Positions 54,272 to 64,000 of a stretch of DNA of 64,000 nucleotides are shown here, piece by piece (the stretch's first letter is position 1; each line of letters starts with the position of its first letter). The position numbers and the translations under genes are program-made. Location: contig NC_135564.1 in NCBI RefSeq assembly GCF_964340395.1, positions 14,464,012-14,528,011 of the forward strand, read 5' to 3'. The notes under the pieces were generated by a model. The model saw only the letters and a program-made list of their open reading frames with translations, ran no database searches and had not been told where the DNA came from. The stretch is from Glandiceps talaboti. Lineage: Eukaryota; Hemichordata; Enteropneusta; Spengelidae.

Positions 54272-54381
54272 GAAATTTTCAAGCCGAGTTCCCTTAGTGA
54301 ACACAAAGTCGTCATCTACCCAAACATAATATTTGGTTCTTACCTGACTAAGGGCTAAATTTCTACCAGCGAACCAACCTT
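54272..54381 (-). CDS. B4GALNT-like gene, exon 2 5' part (DDD motif)
   Basis: Preceded by the acceptor CCTTTTGCAG, in the frame giving [18 protein letters not shown] and [18 protein letters not shown], almost residue for residue the donor/metal-site region of B4GALNT1. Homology ends abruptly near 54272 at the retrotransposon 5' end. A CAG|GTAAGA inside the SQV codons is a perfect donor look-alike. Confidence 0.85.
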
Positions 54382-54389
54382 CTGCAAAA

Positions 54390-55430
54390 GGCATAATGTA
54401 GTTGTTACATATATCATTTTATTGCTGTCACTGCAAACCGGGACGTTTTGCTTGAAATGAAGGGAGTGTTACATACATTTTTTATATGAAAATATAGTAA
54501 AAGATATTAACTGATTTTAGGTTGATAAATTTGGAAACAGGCGAAATTCTAATACAGAAGTACAAATGTATCGATATAATGGATCCTATTGTTTTTGGCC
54601 AAGCACTTTAGCAAAACCAACACACAATTATAACTACAAAAGGGAACATTCCAATCAAGTACAAAGACACGTGAATAACAAAAGAATACAATTAGAAGAA
54701 ACAATGGAAAATGCTATTAGTAGCGAGAACAATAAGTATCTAAAACCTAATCTCCGGTAATGTTATTATAGCTTTTGTTAGTTATAGTATCAAGTTCAAG
54801 TTAGAGTGCTGGGCTTGAAACAAAGGGAACCATTAGATTAGCTTTCAAAGAAGAGACTGGATGTCTGGAGACATCGATGTCGGCTAAATGTCAAACAAAC
54901 TTATTACAATTTCAAAGGAATAGAATTTGTATGCATTCATAGTCGGCATTGACTGTCATAAGAATATATTGTTATAGAAAGTATTTGTTAAGATGGCAAC
55001 GAACATTGATGCGTGGCAATGATAATTTGAATATCATGTGATCATATGTAAATATAGTAAACTCCCAACCAATCGGATGTTTGAAACGTCTCTTGACGCC
55101 GGATGCAGATTTAGAATAAGAATTGTGTTGTGATATTAATATGCGTTGCATATCGAGAAACGCCCCTTTTCTGGGCTATAAGATAGGATAACTATTGTAA
55201 CTAGATATGGAGAGAGATGGGTGGAGTGATGGATAGGAGCTTGGGACTTGTTGGGTAGATTTTTATATCTCCCGAACCTGTGTTGAAGTGGTGTTTGAGC
55301 CAGTGCTGAACAATAAATCATCTTGTAGTCATATTTTGGTCTAGTCCCTGTGCAGTGATTCTGAGAGTACCTCTTGCTAGCTAATTCCCTGCTAGAAGTT
55401 AAGTTGCTATATCGAAAGAGAATACCGTAA
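54390..55430. other. Intron 1 of the B4GALNT-like gene
   Basis: About 1 kb of AT-rich sequence between the exon 1 donor and the exon 2 acceptor; no other gene is recognised. Confidence 0.55.
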
Positions 55431-55436
55431 ACGAAC

Positions 55437-56403
55437 CGTTAGCAACATAGTGTTTTACATTAGGAATGCTGATTTTCTCTGGAAATTCGGAATCATCGGC
55501 GACAATGATAGTCATATTTGGATAAAATCTGTGTACACTCAAAATGAGTCTTTTGATAGCACCGTACCGTTCAAAGGTCTTTGTGGTAATTGTTACCAAT
55601 GAGTTGATATCACCGGAAGGGCCTGGATCGTATAACGTTGGTACTTCTGGTTTTTTGATGTGGACGTGAATAGAGATGTTAAAATTTAAAAATGTAACAT
55701 ATATTACGTCTCTTGTATTGATATCATAAACTGTGCTTTTATAATTTAAACTTGACAAAACCGTATTGATCGCTTGCAGTTCATCCTTGTTAGCTATGAT
55801 AGTCAGTGAAGTGGAGTCGTTCCCATTCACGCTGACAGTCGTGTTGTCCATATGTTCAAAAAGAACTAACACTCCTTTGGAGTTTTGACATCTCATCACA
55901 ATCCGAAGCTGTTGATCTTCCGATCGATCCGGTAGGAAATCAGCGACAGTGACGTGTAATTGTAGACCATGGATACGTGTTGATTTGAGTGGTTGAACGG
56001 TAATACCACCTGCAGGATACCGTACTGGTGTAAGGGCTTCACACATCGCCAACGGGCTGCTCGATAATTCATGTTGTCGCTTCCACTGGGCTATTTCACA
56101 TTCCCTTCGTTGTTTAGCATAGTCATCTAGCCGTTCACTTATTGATGTTTTCGCACATTCGCAAGAAACGTCTTGCCTCTCTTCTTTTACAACTGATTTG
56201 TCTCTGGTACACATCAGAAGCTTATTGATAGATGGGTTTCTACCAATATTGTGTTGTGTGGGTTCACCTTTGCCAGAATCTGCGTCTTTCACGGTTCTCC
56301 AGTCGCTACCGATTCCAACCTTAAGCAAGAATAACATGACAATACCAGTCATGCAGGCTACAAGGAGAATCAAGCACGATTTGCGGACAGTCAGGGTTCC
56401 CAT
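55437..56403 (-). CDS. B4GALNT-like gene, exon 1
   Basis: About 322 codons. An 8-residue cytosolic tail, a transmembrane anchor (CLILLVACMTGIVMLFLL), a stem with RRECEIAQWKRQ, then YPAGGITVQPLKS and GLQLHV of the family's N-terminal domain, and the beginning of the GT domain (LVTITTKTFERYG, FYPNMTIIVADDSE). The reading frame is intact. The donor in AACG|GTTCGT is the only phase-1 option giving the correct exon 2 frame, but it is a weak consensus. Confidence 0.8.
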
Positions 56404-56684
56404 TGTGAAACAGGATGTGCGTTTACACTTTACATACAATCTTACCCTTCTAGTCTCACGAGAGTTCATAATCGTGCATGGCCAGTTTTGCAGATAAAAT
56501 GTATCACTTAGGGTGATGTCAATTCTAAATGATGTGGGTGTATACGAAATAGTGTCGGTAATGATTGTGTAGAACAAGTTTCAATCGCTGTCCCAGTAAA
56601 CATGTTAATAATGTTAACCTCTCAAAAGTAGGAAAGCATCCATGGTTTAATGTTGAAGTGCACCAGTAAACGACATTACTTGTA

Positions 56685-56689
<5 letters not shown>

Positions 56690-56771
<82 letters not shown>
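56690..56771. repeat. (CA)n microsatellite
   Basis: About 82 bp of pure CA, about 290 bp upstream of the B4GALNT-like start codon. Confidence 0.97.
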
Positions 56772-56772
<1 letters not shown>

Positions 56773-56779
56773 CTATACA

Positions 56780-57890
56780 TAAGAAAAGAGATAAGTTCAG
56801 CATCTAGCTTTCAAGTAACTAGATTAGGTGTCTTTTATTTTTTCCCGCCATTTTGGACCTATACTGGTTTAATTTTAATATTCTGTTTTGTTTCTGCAAT
56901 AAAATAAACTACTTTAAAAGTGTACCCACGTTTCGTTATAGAGTATTGCTTCATAATGGACTTCAAGACACACTCAACTGCAATTTTGACTACAATCAAT
57001 GCAAAAAAACCTCACAAACAGTTACACCCCCCCCCTTATTTCAACTTCCTCGGCGAGTTATTTTTGACATCTCCCTTAAATATAGGGCTGCCAACGTCAA
57101 CGTAGGCCAACATTTGACATGTGATGCCATGGGTAGATCTGAAGTTGTAGGCAGGTACCATTAAGCATTATAAGCCAGTTACTTTGTGCTACTAGAGAAT
57201 TCAGCTGTTACTCCTTTCATCATGATGACAACCAGATTTAAACTGAATGCCTTCCGTAAGGGCGCAGGTTTTGAGATTATCGTTCCTACAGACATGTACA
57301 ATTGTTGGAATACAACAGAAGATATGCTATAATTTATTTTCATTCATTGCTGTTTGCCCCTTGCTGTAGCAATCTCCTGAAAGAACGTTGTAGCATAGCA
57401 CTCACCGTTGAAAGAGCATGTTTGTCCAGCCAATTCGGCCTGCAGATGAAAGGGAAAACTTAAAAGTATAACTCTCCCTACACTAATTACCACTTCTGTG
57501 AAGACAACTGCAGAACTAATCATGAACAAGCCTATGACATCTGCCCCAAATACACAAGTACTAAATAAAAAGAACACTAACTGCAATGACTCGTAGATTG
57601 GGTAATATTTGTTGTGGATGTAAAAAAAAATCGCATCGTTGCACCACTTTAGACAACATTTCCTTATGGAAATCCACATATTGGCTGAACTTGATCTATT
57701 AATTGGAGATGCTGTATTATGCAGAGTTTCAGAAACATGTATGTTGACTTGAACAAACCCTGGCCTGACACCTACAACCATTCTGTATTTGCATTGAGAC
57801 ATCATAATATTATCGTTAACTATTCATAACTTATTTGGATTGAACCTTACACCCTACGTACATAAACGCAAAGCTGTGAATAAGGGACTG
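56780..57890. other. Upstream region of the B4GALNT-like gene
   Basis: No gene is assigned. On the minus strand CATCTGCAG|GCCGAATTG...TTCAACG|GTGAGTGC (57402-57440) looks like a 34-36 nt micro-exon, but nothing connects it to a gene. Confidence 0.3.
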
Positions 57891-58560
57891 GTCAGTTTCT
57901 TCGGCTTGGGGAGCCGGTGGATTGCTGACTGGGAGGGGGGGGGGTCACCCAGTTTTTGAAATTGGCAGTAAGGGGGGGGGGAGGGCATGCTTTTTTGAAA
58001 ATTGTGGATAGGGGATCATTGTGTTTTGGATTTTGATGTAATCAAAACATTCCTTTCTACAATGGCATATAGCCTTGTCTGAAATGTGGTACATGTAAAT
58101 ATTTGTTCTTGTCCCTGTTTCTTACATCAATTCTTTATATTACTTCACGTAAGAGTTCAAACATAACTATACGTATACATATACATGTATTACCTAGCTA
58201 CCACACTAGTTACAGAACATGTCATGTAAATACTTTGCTGTTTCACAATCAATGCTTCACTTATCTTGTACTTTGGGGCAAAGGTGAACTTGAACGTTTC
58301 GTAATGGCAATCCTCATAGACAGTTTATAAAAAGTTAATATGAATTGTTCTACGCTTAAGCTTTAGTAGGGACCTGTCAGAAGGGATAATAATGCACTTT
58401 CTATTTCGGACACTACATGTCATTGACCGTACAAATCACCACATCTCATCAGATTCCAGTTCCTATTATACAGTAGGTATGGCCACCTAAAGTTCTCTAA
58501 CATACCGGTGATCTAATACTATACGTGCAATATTACTGCCCCTATACCAATGTTACAGAC
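57890..58560. repeat. Dispersed repeat, paired with 29400-30060
   Basis: Collinear with the 29.4-30.06 kb copy (see there). G-runs occur at about 57935-57945 and 57973-57982. Confidence 0.55.
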
Positions 58561-58739
58561 TTGTTTTTATATGACATGGAAAACTCATTTAAAACTTACA
58601 TTTTCGTTAGCTGTTCATGCTTGGAAGTTTTACTCCAATGCATGGCTATGAATAACCTAAAAATTGCATATAGTTGAATATTTCGACTAACAGTATTCTG
58701 TGGTCCATATCATCCAAAAGCAGAACAGCACCAGGTTTA

Positions 58740-59880
58740 AATCCTGATCACCGTTGAGAGCGCTCATTATTTGGTGCGGACCCCAAAATCAATTTGATTT
58801 GATGTTTATCGTGTATACAGCTACAAAAAACCACGTTTATCCACAGGTGATGCAATACTATTCATGGTACGTAATATTACGAGTACGTTTACTGTATTGC
58901 AACTAGCTTTGTGTGAACATTTAATATGTTTGGAAAAAACATTGTAAGAACTCTCCCTAATTAGGTTCAATGAGACCAAAACATATGAAGGATTTAGTGA
59001 CTGTATACATTATGAATACTTCAAAAGTTCACTCTAATCCACATTTTGTCTCCAATATTCCAATGCGTCATTCTTATACAGCCTTCAGTAACTGCCTAAG
59101 ATCGTATCCCATGGTATGGACTCGTGACCATAGTGACATCAATTTGCATAGAGCGAACACTTTTTCATATGTTGGGTATGGGGCACCATCAATGTAGAGC
59201 GAGATTCTTACAGGTCATTTGCTTTGAGTAATAACTGTACAGGTAAAGCACTTTATTTTTAAAAAATATATTATTTGATGCACCAGTGTATATAAAAATG
59301 TTTTCTTCAATTTGAGTAAGTTAATGTGAGTTCATTGGATGATATATTTTTAAGATGTCAATTTTCACTTTTTAAAGCAAGCTTCTAAACTTCTAAATAT
59401 AACATAACATGACATAACATAACATGACATAACATATAATAACAACTAATTCTGCCATATTGGAAAGCGCCCCCGCGTGATGAATTCGTATAATTTTTTG
59501 TTTTACAGACGTTCAACTACCTAGTGTTCAACTACTATTAGTGTTCAATAGTGCATTCAATTTTTTTGACAATTGTGATTTCATATTTAACATCTGTCTC
59601 TATAGAGTACTAGTACCCAGTATGTAGTCATTTTGACATTGATTGAAATAACACCATATAGGTCTGCTGAAATAAATTGCTGCTATCATTATCTTTATTA
59701 CTATGACATTCCAGGTATGTTAGTTTTTAGTTGATGTCATGTCACGATAATTGACCGAATTGGAATTAATTTATATCACTGTCACCCTTTGCATACGTGT
59801 ACACATCCTGTTTTCGCGCTTTCATATCGGTATTTACTAATGTATACAATACCTGCTCTTTCTTACCAATCACCATAATG
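58740..59880. repeat. Composite of three dispersed repeats
   Basis: 58740-58970 matches the 4.85-5.0 and 8.56-8.70 kb copies (CAAAATCAATTTGATTTG, CACAGGTGATGCAATACT). 59040-59240 is copy 3 of the 41.5 kb repeat. 59590-59880 matches 44790-45095. An ACATA-type pentanucleotide tract is at about 59400-59440. Confidence 0.55.
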
Positions 59881-60023
59881 ATTGCATATACTGGTGACAG
59901 GGTTGTTTTGCGATAACAGTATGCTATTTTTCTAACTATTCCTAACGTGGCATGTTCATTGAGATTTTTATTTCAATGTTTGCATGATACAGCCAGTTTA
60001 AAGCATTAGTACCATTTCATAAT

Positions 60024-60317
60024 CTACACGCAGATGCTCTTTACTCCATTACCGCCACCTGCGTTTTGTGTAGACTGAAGATCAGTCGTTGTGGATGACC
60101 CTCTGACCCCTTTCCACGTAATTGGAGGATGCTCAAAACGATCCCAGTGATGTATTTTACAGTCTAGCGTACCTTTTTGTGCTGGTGACATTGATTTGTG
60201 TTTTTTCCTTGTTTTTTTCCCATGCAGATGACTTTGTAGTATATGTGGTGTTTGTAACGGTACGCTCGAATGGTTTGTCCTTTTCGGCCCCATAAAAAAC
60301 ATAAAAACATAATTCAT
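60024..60317 (-). other. Unassigned 97-codon reading frame
   Basis: An ATG-initiated minus-strand frame with a short hydrophobic start, a basic segment (GKKTRKKHKS) and a Gly/Thr-rich end. No family is recognised and no splice context is evident. Probably chance or repeat-derived. Confidence 0.12.
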
Positions 60318-60399
60318 TTGACTTCTTTTATTGTAGGTGTGAGTTCAACAGACCAAGTAAACAAGGGTATATTCACTAAAACATAAAAAGACATTACAT

Positions 60400-60900
60400 C
60401 TGTTAATTAGTGGTCAGTATTATCTGTAGGGTGTGCAGATAAGCTTAAATCTTGCAATTCAGTAAACAGATTGCTTTGAGTCTAGATCTGTCACCATGTT
60501 AAAACTGCACTAGTTGTTACTGCTGGAGAATCATTTTTCGACCGAACAACCACAATATATTAACTAAAACTTTGTGAAAATACCAAAATTTAGACAAGTC
60601 ATTGTTCATGTTAATCAGAGGTCGATATTATCCATAAGTAGTACAGAAACATGTTGAAAAACAATATCACCACTGAAGGCAGTGGCATGATGTTTGGGTG
60701 TGGAACCAAAAATCAATTTGAAAGTTGGTTTAATTTTAGAATAAAATATTAGCCAATACTGCCTCTTGTCTTATACTGGATTCTCAAATTATACGAGAGG
60801 CAATATTGATGAGGCCACAACTCATGGTAATTTATGATTTGATTTGATTTATTGTGTGTACACTTACAAAAAAAATATGTTTACCCACAGACTTTTTGTC
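60400..60900. repeat. Dispersed repeat matching 4640-5000
   Basis: Blocks AGTGGTCA(G/C)TATTATCTG, TTTGAGTCT...GTCAC, ACAACCACAATATATT, CAAAAATCAATTT, and GGTCGATATTATCCA (shared with 8520). Confidence 0.5.
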
Positions 60901-62370
60901 ATCATGATGAAAGGAGTAACAGATGAATTCTTTAGAAGCAAAATGTAAGGGCTTATGTTAATCTTTATTACACCTCGACCTTCTTACACAAGCTGTCATT
61001 GGTCAGAATCGAATCATATGACCTATGTTAAATAGACTATTGCCCGCGCATGCACAGACTAATGCCCGGCACTCTAACATATTGTCCCATGTCCTTTTTG
61101 GCGGTCTGAGGTTTCATGGAATACATAGAGACTCCATTCAATTGTCCATCCCCCATATTATCAGATGCAAGCAGTAAGTATTTGAGAGAAATGTGTCTTC
61201 TACGAAGACTTGTTTATATATATAAATTAGGTATTTCCAAGAATTGATGAACATCAAGGCTCCCTGATAATTACTGAGACATACATACTCCCATACAAAT
61301 GCAATAATAATGACAGTGATTATACAGCTGGTAGAAATGTTGTTTATTCAAAATGTGTTATATTATATAAAATACCAGTCATTTCTAATCATCTACAATC
61401 TCGCCTAACCATACTATGTAATCATGAAACTAGATCACTTTATGGGGGATAACATTCTCGGACGTGCAAACAATTTCTGTATCACATTCCGATAGTTAAC
61501 CCTTTCAGGACTAGAAACTTTCCCTCCAAAATTTTTGAACAAAAATTCTTGTTTCTCTGTAATTTTTGGAAAAAAATCAACTTTATTTTAGATCAGAATT
61601 CAAGAAATATTACTTCCCAATGAAGTAATATTGTTAAATTTTGGAAAATGTTCTTACAATCAAATTTCTATTTATTCCAATGTCGTCTCTAGGAATGAAA
61701 GGGTTAAACCAATAAGTATTCTTGTTTTCATTTGTCGACAACAATCACTGTTAAATTTCACCAAATGTGTATACGACACTGATGAAACGATCTTTACGTC
61801 ACATGTAATTTTAATGTAAAGACTAAGTCTTTTACACCATCATATGGACATTAAAGACTAGGGTGACATGATTTGCGTAACCGCCAGAAATCGTTCATCA
61901 TCAGCTTTTGAGAAATCTAAGTAGAACATGTAGACAGCTCTAAATGCTTGACACTTCTAACTTTTATACTGATCTACTATTGTTTACTAGCTATTCAGCA
62001 CCTTGATTGATTGTCATAAAAAGTCTGAAATATGACCATAATGGTCTTGGTGTAACTGGCAGTGTCTTCAGTTGAGTGTCTAATCACAAGAAAAGTAACC
62101 TTTTAATCAACTAAGCACCTTCGGTGATACCTCATTTAAAATCGAGTAAAATTTAAATAACTCAGCTTCAACTGTGGTAATTCTGATCTTAATTAAAACA
62201 TAATACTGGGTTTAAAGTTGTGGTCCAGATGTTTGAAGTGATGATAAGAAGAGATAATTTATGTGGAATATAGATGAGAAATAGGAATATTTATTTAGCA
62301 TTATAGTAGTCAGATAATAAGACTAGAAAGATAATTCACAAAGTTCCAAACTCTGGCTCCATCATGTCAA
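60900..62370. other. Intergenic stretch
   Basis: Nothing recognised beyond short AT-rich frames. Confidence 0.4.
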
Positions 62371-62375
62371 CACTT

Positions 62376-62700
62376 ACATACAAATATACTAATTAGCATA
62401 TTAGTTAGACATGATGTCACATACAAATATACTAATTTGCATATTAGACATGTCAAACACAAATATACTAATTAGCATATTAGTTAGACATGATGTCACA
62501 TACAAATATACTAATTAGCATATTAGACATGATGTCACATACAAATATACTAATTAGCATATTGGTTGGATATGTCACATACAAATATACTAATTAGCAT
62601 ATTAGTTGGACGTGTCACATACAAATATATTAATTAGTATATTAATTATACGTGATGTCACATACAAATGTACTAATTTGCATATTAGTTAGACATGATG
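62376..62700. repeat. ~36-43 bp minisatellite, 8 units
   Basis: Eight head-to-tail copies of ACATACAAATATACTAATTA GCATATTAG followed by variable TTAGACATGATGTC. Units differ by 4-7 bp deletions around TTAG/ATGATG; some carry TTTGCAT instead of TTAGCAT. Confidence 0.9.
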
Positions 62701-62749
62701 TGTAATACAATACTAAACAGTTCATAGTGATTGGACACAACTAGTTGCA

Positions 62750-64000
62750 ACTACCCCTAATCCTCTTTTCTGTAACCTTGTAACCATTATTTAATTAAGT
62801 AATTATTGCGTTATATCTTTTACATTTATATATCTGGGAATAAATGAATATTGTTATTATTATTACTGGACTATGTGTTAGAAGTCATCACTATCATCCT
62901 CATAGAATCCAAGCCAATACTAACATACAGGAAGTTACAAGACAGCAAAAAACTTACAAAAGTTTTACCAAATAGAGCTGTTGCCGGTTCCAAGATGCAT
63001 CGTGCGTCTCTCCATACAATACCACGTATTTCGTACACGCTGAGGGGTGTGCACGCGCTACCCTGTGTTCACCAGTAAAATCCCTCTCTGTCATTGATGG
63101 TGTTTAGTCTATGTGGTATAAAATCTTTCATAATCAAAGAGGACAACATGTCTTTCCATCATTTCCCGATGAAAATGTTATTTCAAACATAACAAAGACA
63201 AAACAAGACTAAATGTAACAACATATGTGACGTCCTCTCGCGCAATGCATCTTGGAACCGAAAAATCGACTATTGAAGTCATAGTGACTATACTATGTCT
63301 TTAAAGTATCTTTTTTTTTTAAATTCTGGTATATATGGCAAGCACCAGTATTTTAAGATATTAATGAACACCTCTTTTGTCATTTACAAGTAAGTATCAG
63401 GAAGTGGTTGTATTGAACTCCTTGAAACTGTTTTGAACTCTATTATTCTATTAACTTACACGTATTTTCATATGCAAACATTGCAAACATTCTCATGGAA
63501 TGAATGCAATTATAAGTCATTCAAGTTCATGACATCAAATTGATCAAAATGTCCTCTAGCATTATCTAATTCTTGTGTTATGGACAAATGCTTTCTAAGT
63601 TCAGTCGATATACTAAAATACCTATTATTTCCAAATAGGGCAAATGAATTTCCATCTTGGCATTTAGTGTAATGTATAAAATGTACTCTAATTCGTAACT
63701 TTTATAGAACATGTAGTTTTATATAAGTGTTTTCCCACAGCGTGGTTAAAAGCACTTTACAATTATTGCCCTGGTATGGATCTATGTCGCTACAAAATCC
63801 CTTTATACTGCCTTAACTCCATGGGCAGCATACTCTCCATTGCTATCCTAACAAGTCCCTACTCATACAGCTGGCTTAACTGGGGCACGAACTGGTTCAA
63901 TTCTCTTGCAATTGCCCAGGGACTTTAGCCATTCAGAAAAAAACGTGACAACTAGGCTCTAAACTGCAACCTGCAGATTCCAAGTCAGCCCCTATAAACA
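62750..64000. other. Terminal intergenic stretch
   Basis: No gene is recognised. A GGGAATAAATGAATATTGTTATTATTATTA stretch at about 62837-62868 resembles a LINE 3' tail but has no coding remnant. Confidence 0.35.

Larger units (their letters stand above)
49295..54272 (-). mobile_element. Non-LTR retrotransposon, near full length, with 2A-like motif
   Basis: A ~5 kb APE-type LINE with ORF1 (coiled coil plus RRM-like nucleic-acid-binding region), ORF2 (AP endonuclease, reverse transcriptase, C-terminal Cys/His knuckle) and a short 3' UTR ending in GGGCCGATGGCCTTTAACTACACTAATAAA. The 3' end matches the truncated copy at 37312-37615. There is no LTR and no long poly(A); no clear target-site duplication was found. 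The boundaries are set by where B4GALNT homology stops (5') and resumes (3'). Motif style fits the CR1/L2/Jockey group, in which N-terminal 2A-like sequences are known from sea urchin and amphioxus elements. Both frames are open except for one UAG between them, so the copy is young. Confidence 0.9.
48828..56403 (-). pseudogene. B4GALNT-like glycosyltransferase gene split by a retrotransposon
   Basis: The segments together encode nearly all of a type II beta-1,4-N-acetylgalactosaminyltransferase related to GM2/GD2 synthase. Exon 1 (about 55437-56403) holds a signal anchor (residues 9-30), the stem and LVTITTKTFERYGAIKRLI ... RFYPNMTIIVADDSE. Exon 2 resumes at 54381 with [13 protein letters not shown] and the metal-binding WVDDDFVF. 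At about 54272, just after GTRLENF, it runs into a ~5 kb sense-oriented non-LTR element. The same homology picks up at about 49295 with YVVGGTFGD, FFADGTDNFFMART, SVGFDP, HIEFHIDGLGKL, and ends at the stop at 48828. As read, the catalytic domain cannot be made in one frame. The start at 56403 has a strong context; 56469 is an in-frame alternative. The exon 1 donor (phase 1, near 55437) is uncertain. Confidence 0.85.

Noticed and set aside
57344-57805. 153-codon minus-strand frame with hydrophobic stretches
   Set aside because: Contains a plausible micro-exon (57402-57440) but the rest looks intronic; no ATG-supported gene or family match.

Overview
The window reads as AT-rich nuclear DNA of a marine invertebrate animal. 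Genes are split by GT-AG introns, coding density is low, and microsatellites, degenerate tandem arrays and dispersed repeats are everywhere. The mix of a B4GALNT-type ganglioside-synthase-like gene, an intracellular-type serpin, O-fucosyltransferase-like genes, and a non-LTR retrotransposon whose ORF1 carries a 2A-like motif (known from sea urchin and amphioxus elements) points to an invertebrate deuterostome such as a hemichordate or cephalochordate. The species cannot be fixed from the sequence alone, and a lophotrochozoan is not excluded.

Layout. 1-12.6 kb: no gene; degenerate repeats, a ~2.4 kb segmental duplication (4.6-7.24 and 8.45-10.94 kb), and an orphan broken 3' piece of a serpin gene at 7.2-7.4 kb. 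12.69-15.0 kb: a complete minus-strand serpin (411 aa, CDS in one exon, probable 5' UTR exon and TATA promoter upstream). 15-20.8 kb: repeats, including a foldback element and a ~150 bp tandem array. 20.81-27.55 kb: a five-exon minus-strand O-fucosyltransferase-like gene (gene A, 469 aa). 28-35 kb: repeats. 35.11-41.0 kb: its tandem paralogue (gene B, 471 aa) with the same exon phases and two exons of identical length. 41-48.8 kb: repeats, a tRNA-derived SINE-like unit, a 320 bp (CT)n tract. 48.83-56.47 kb: a minus-strand B4GALNT-like glycosyltransferase gene whose catalytic exon is split by a ~5 kb sense-oriented non-LTR retrotransposon (49.3-54.27 kb). 57-64 kb: repeats only.

Functionally, three of the four genes predict type II membrane (Golgi/ER) glycosyltransferases, all transcribed from the minus strand, so this is a small glycosylation-gene neighbourhood. 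The most notable structure is the retrotransposon: ORF1 with a 2A-like motif, an in-frame UAG between ORF1 and ORF2, no AUG for ORF2 before the middle of its endonuclease domain, and insertion just after the DDD metal-binding motif of the host gene. Exon models were made by eye from splice consensus, phase and paralogue comparison; no transcript or database search was available.
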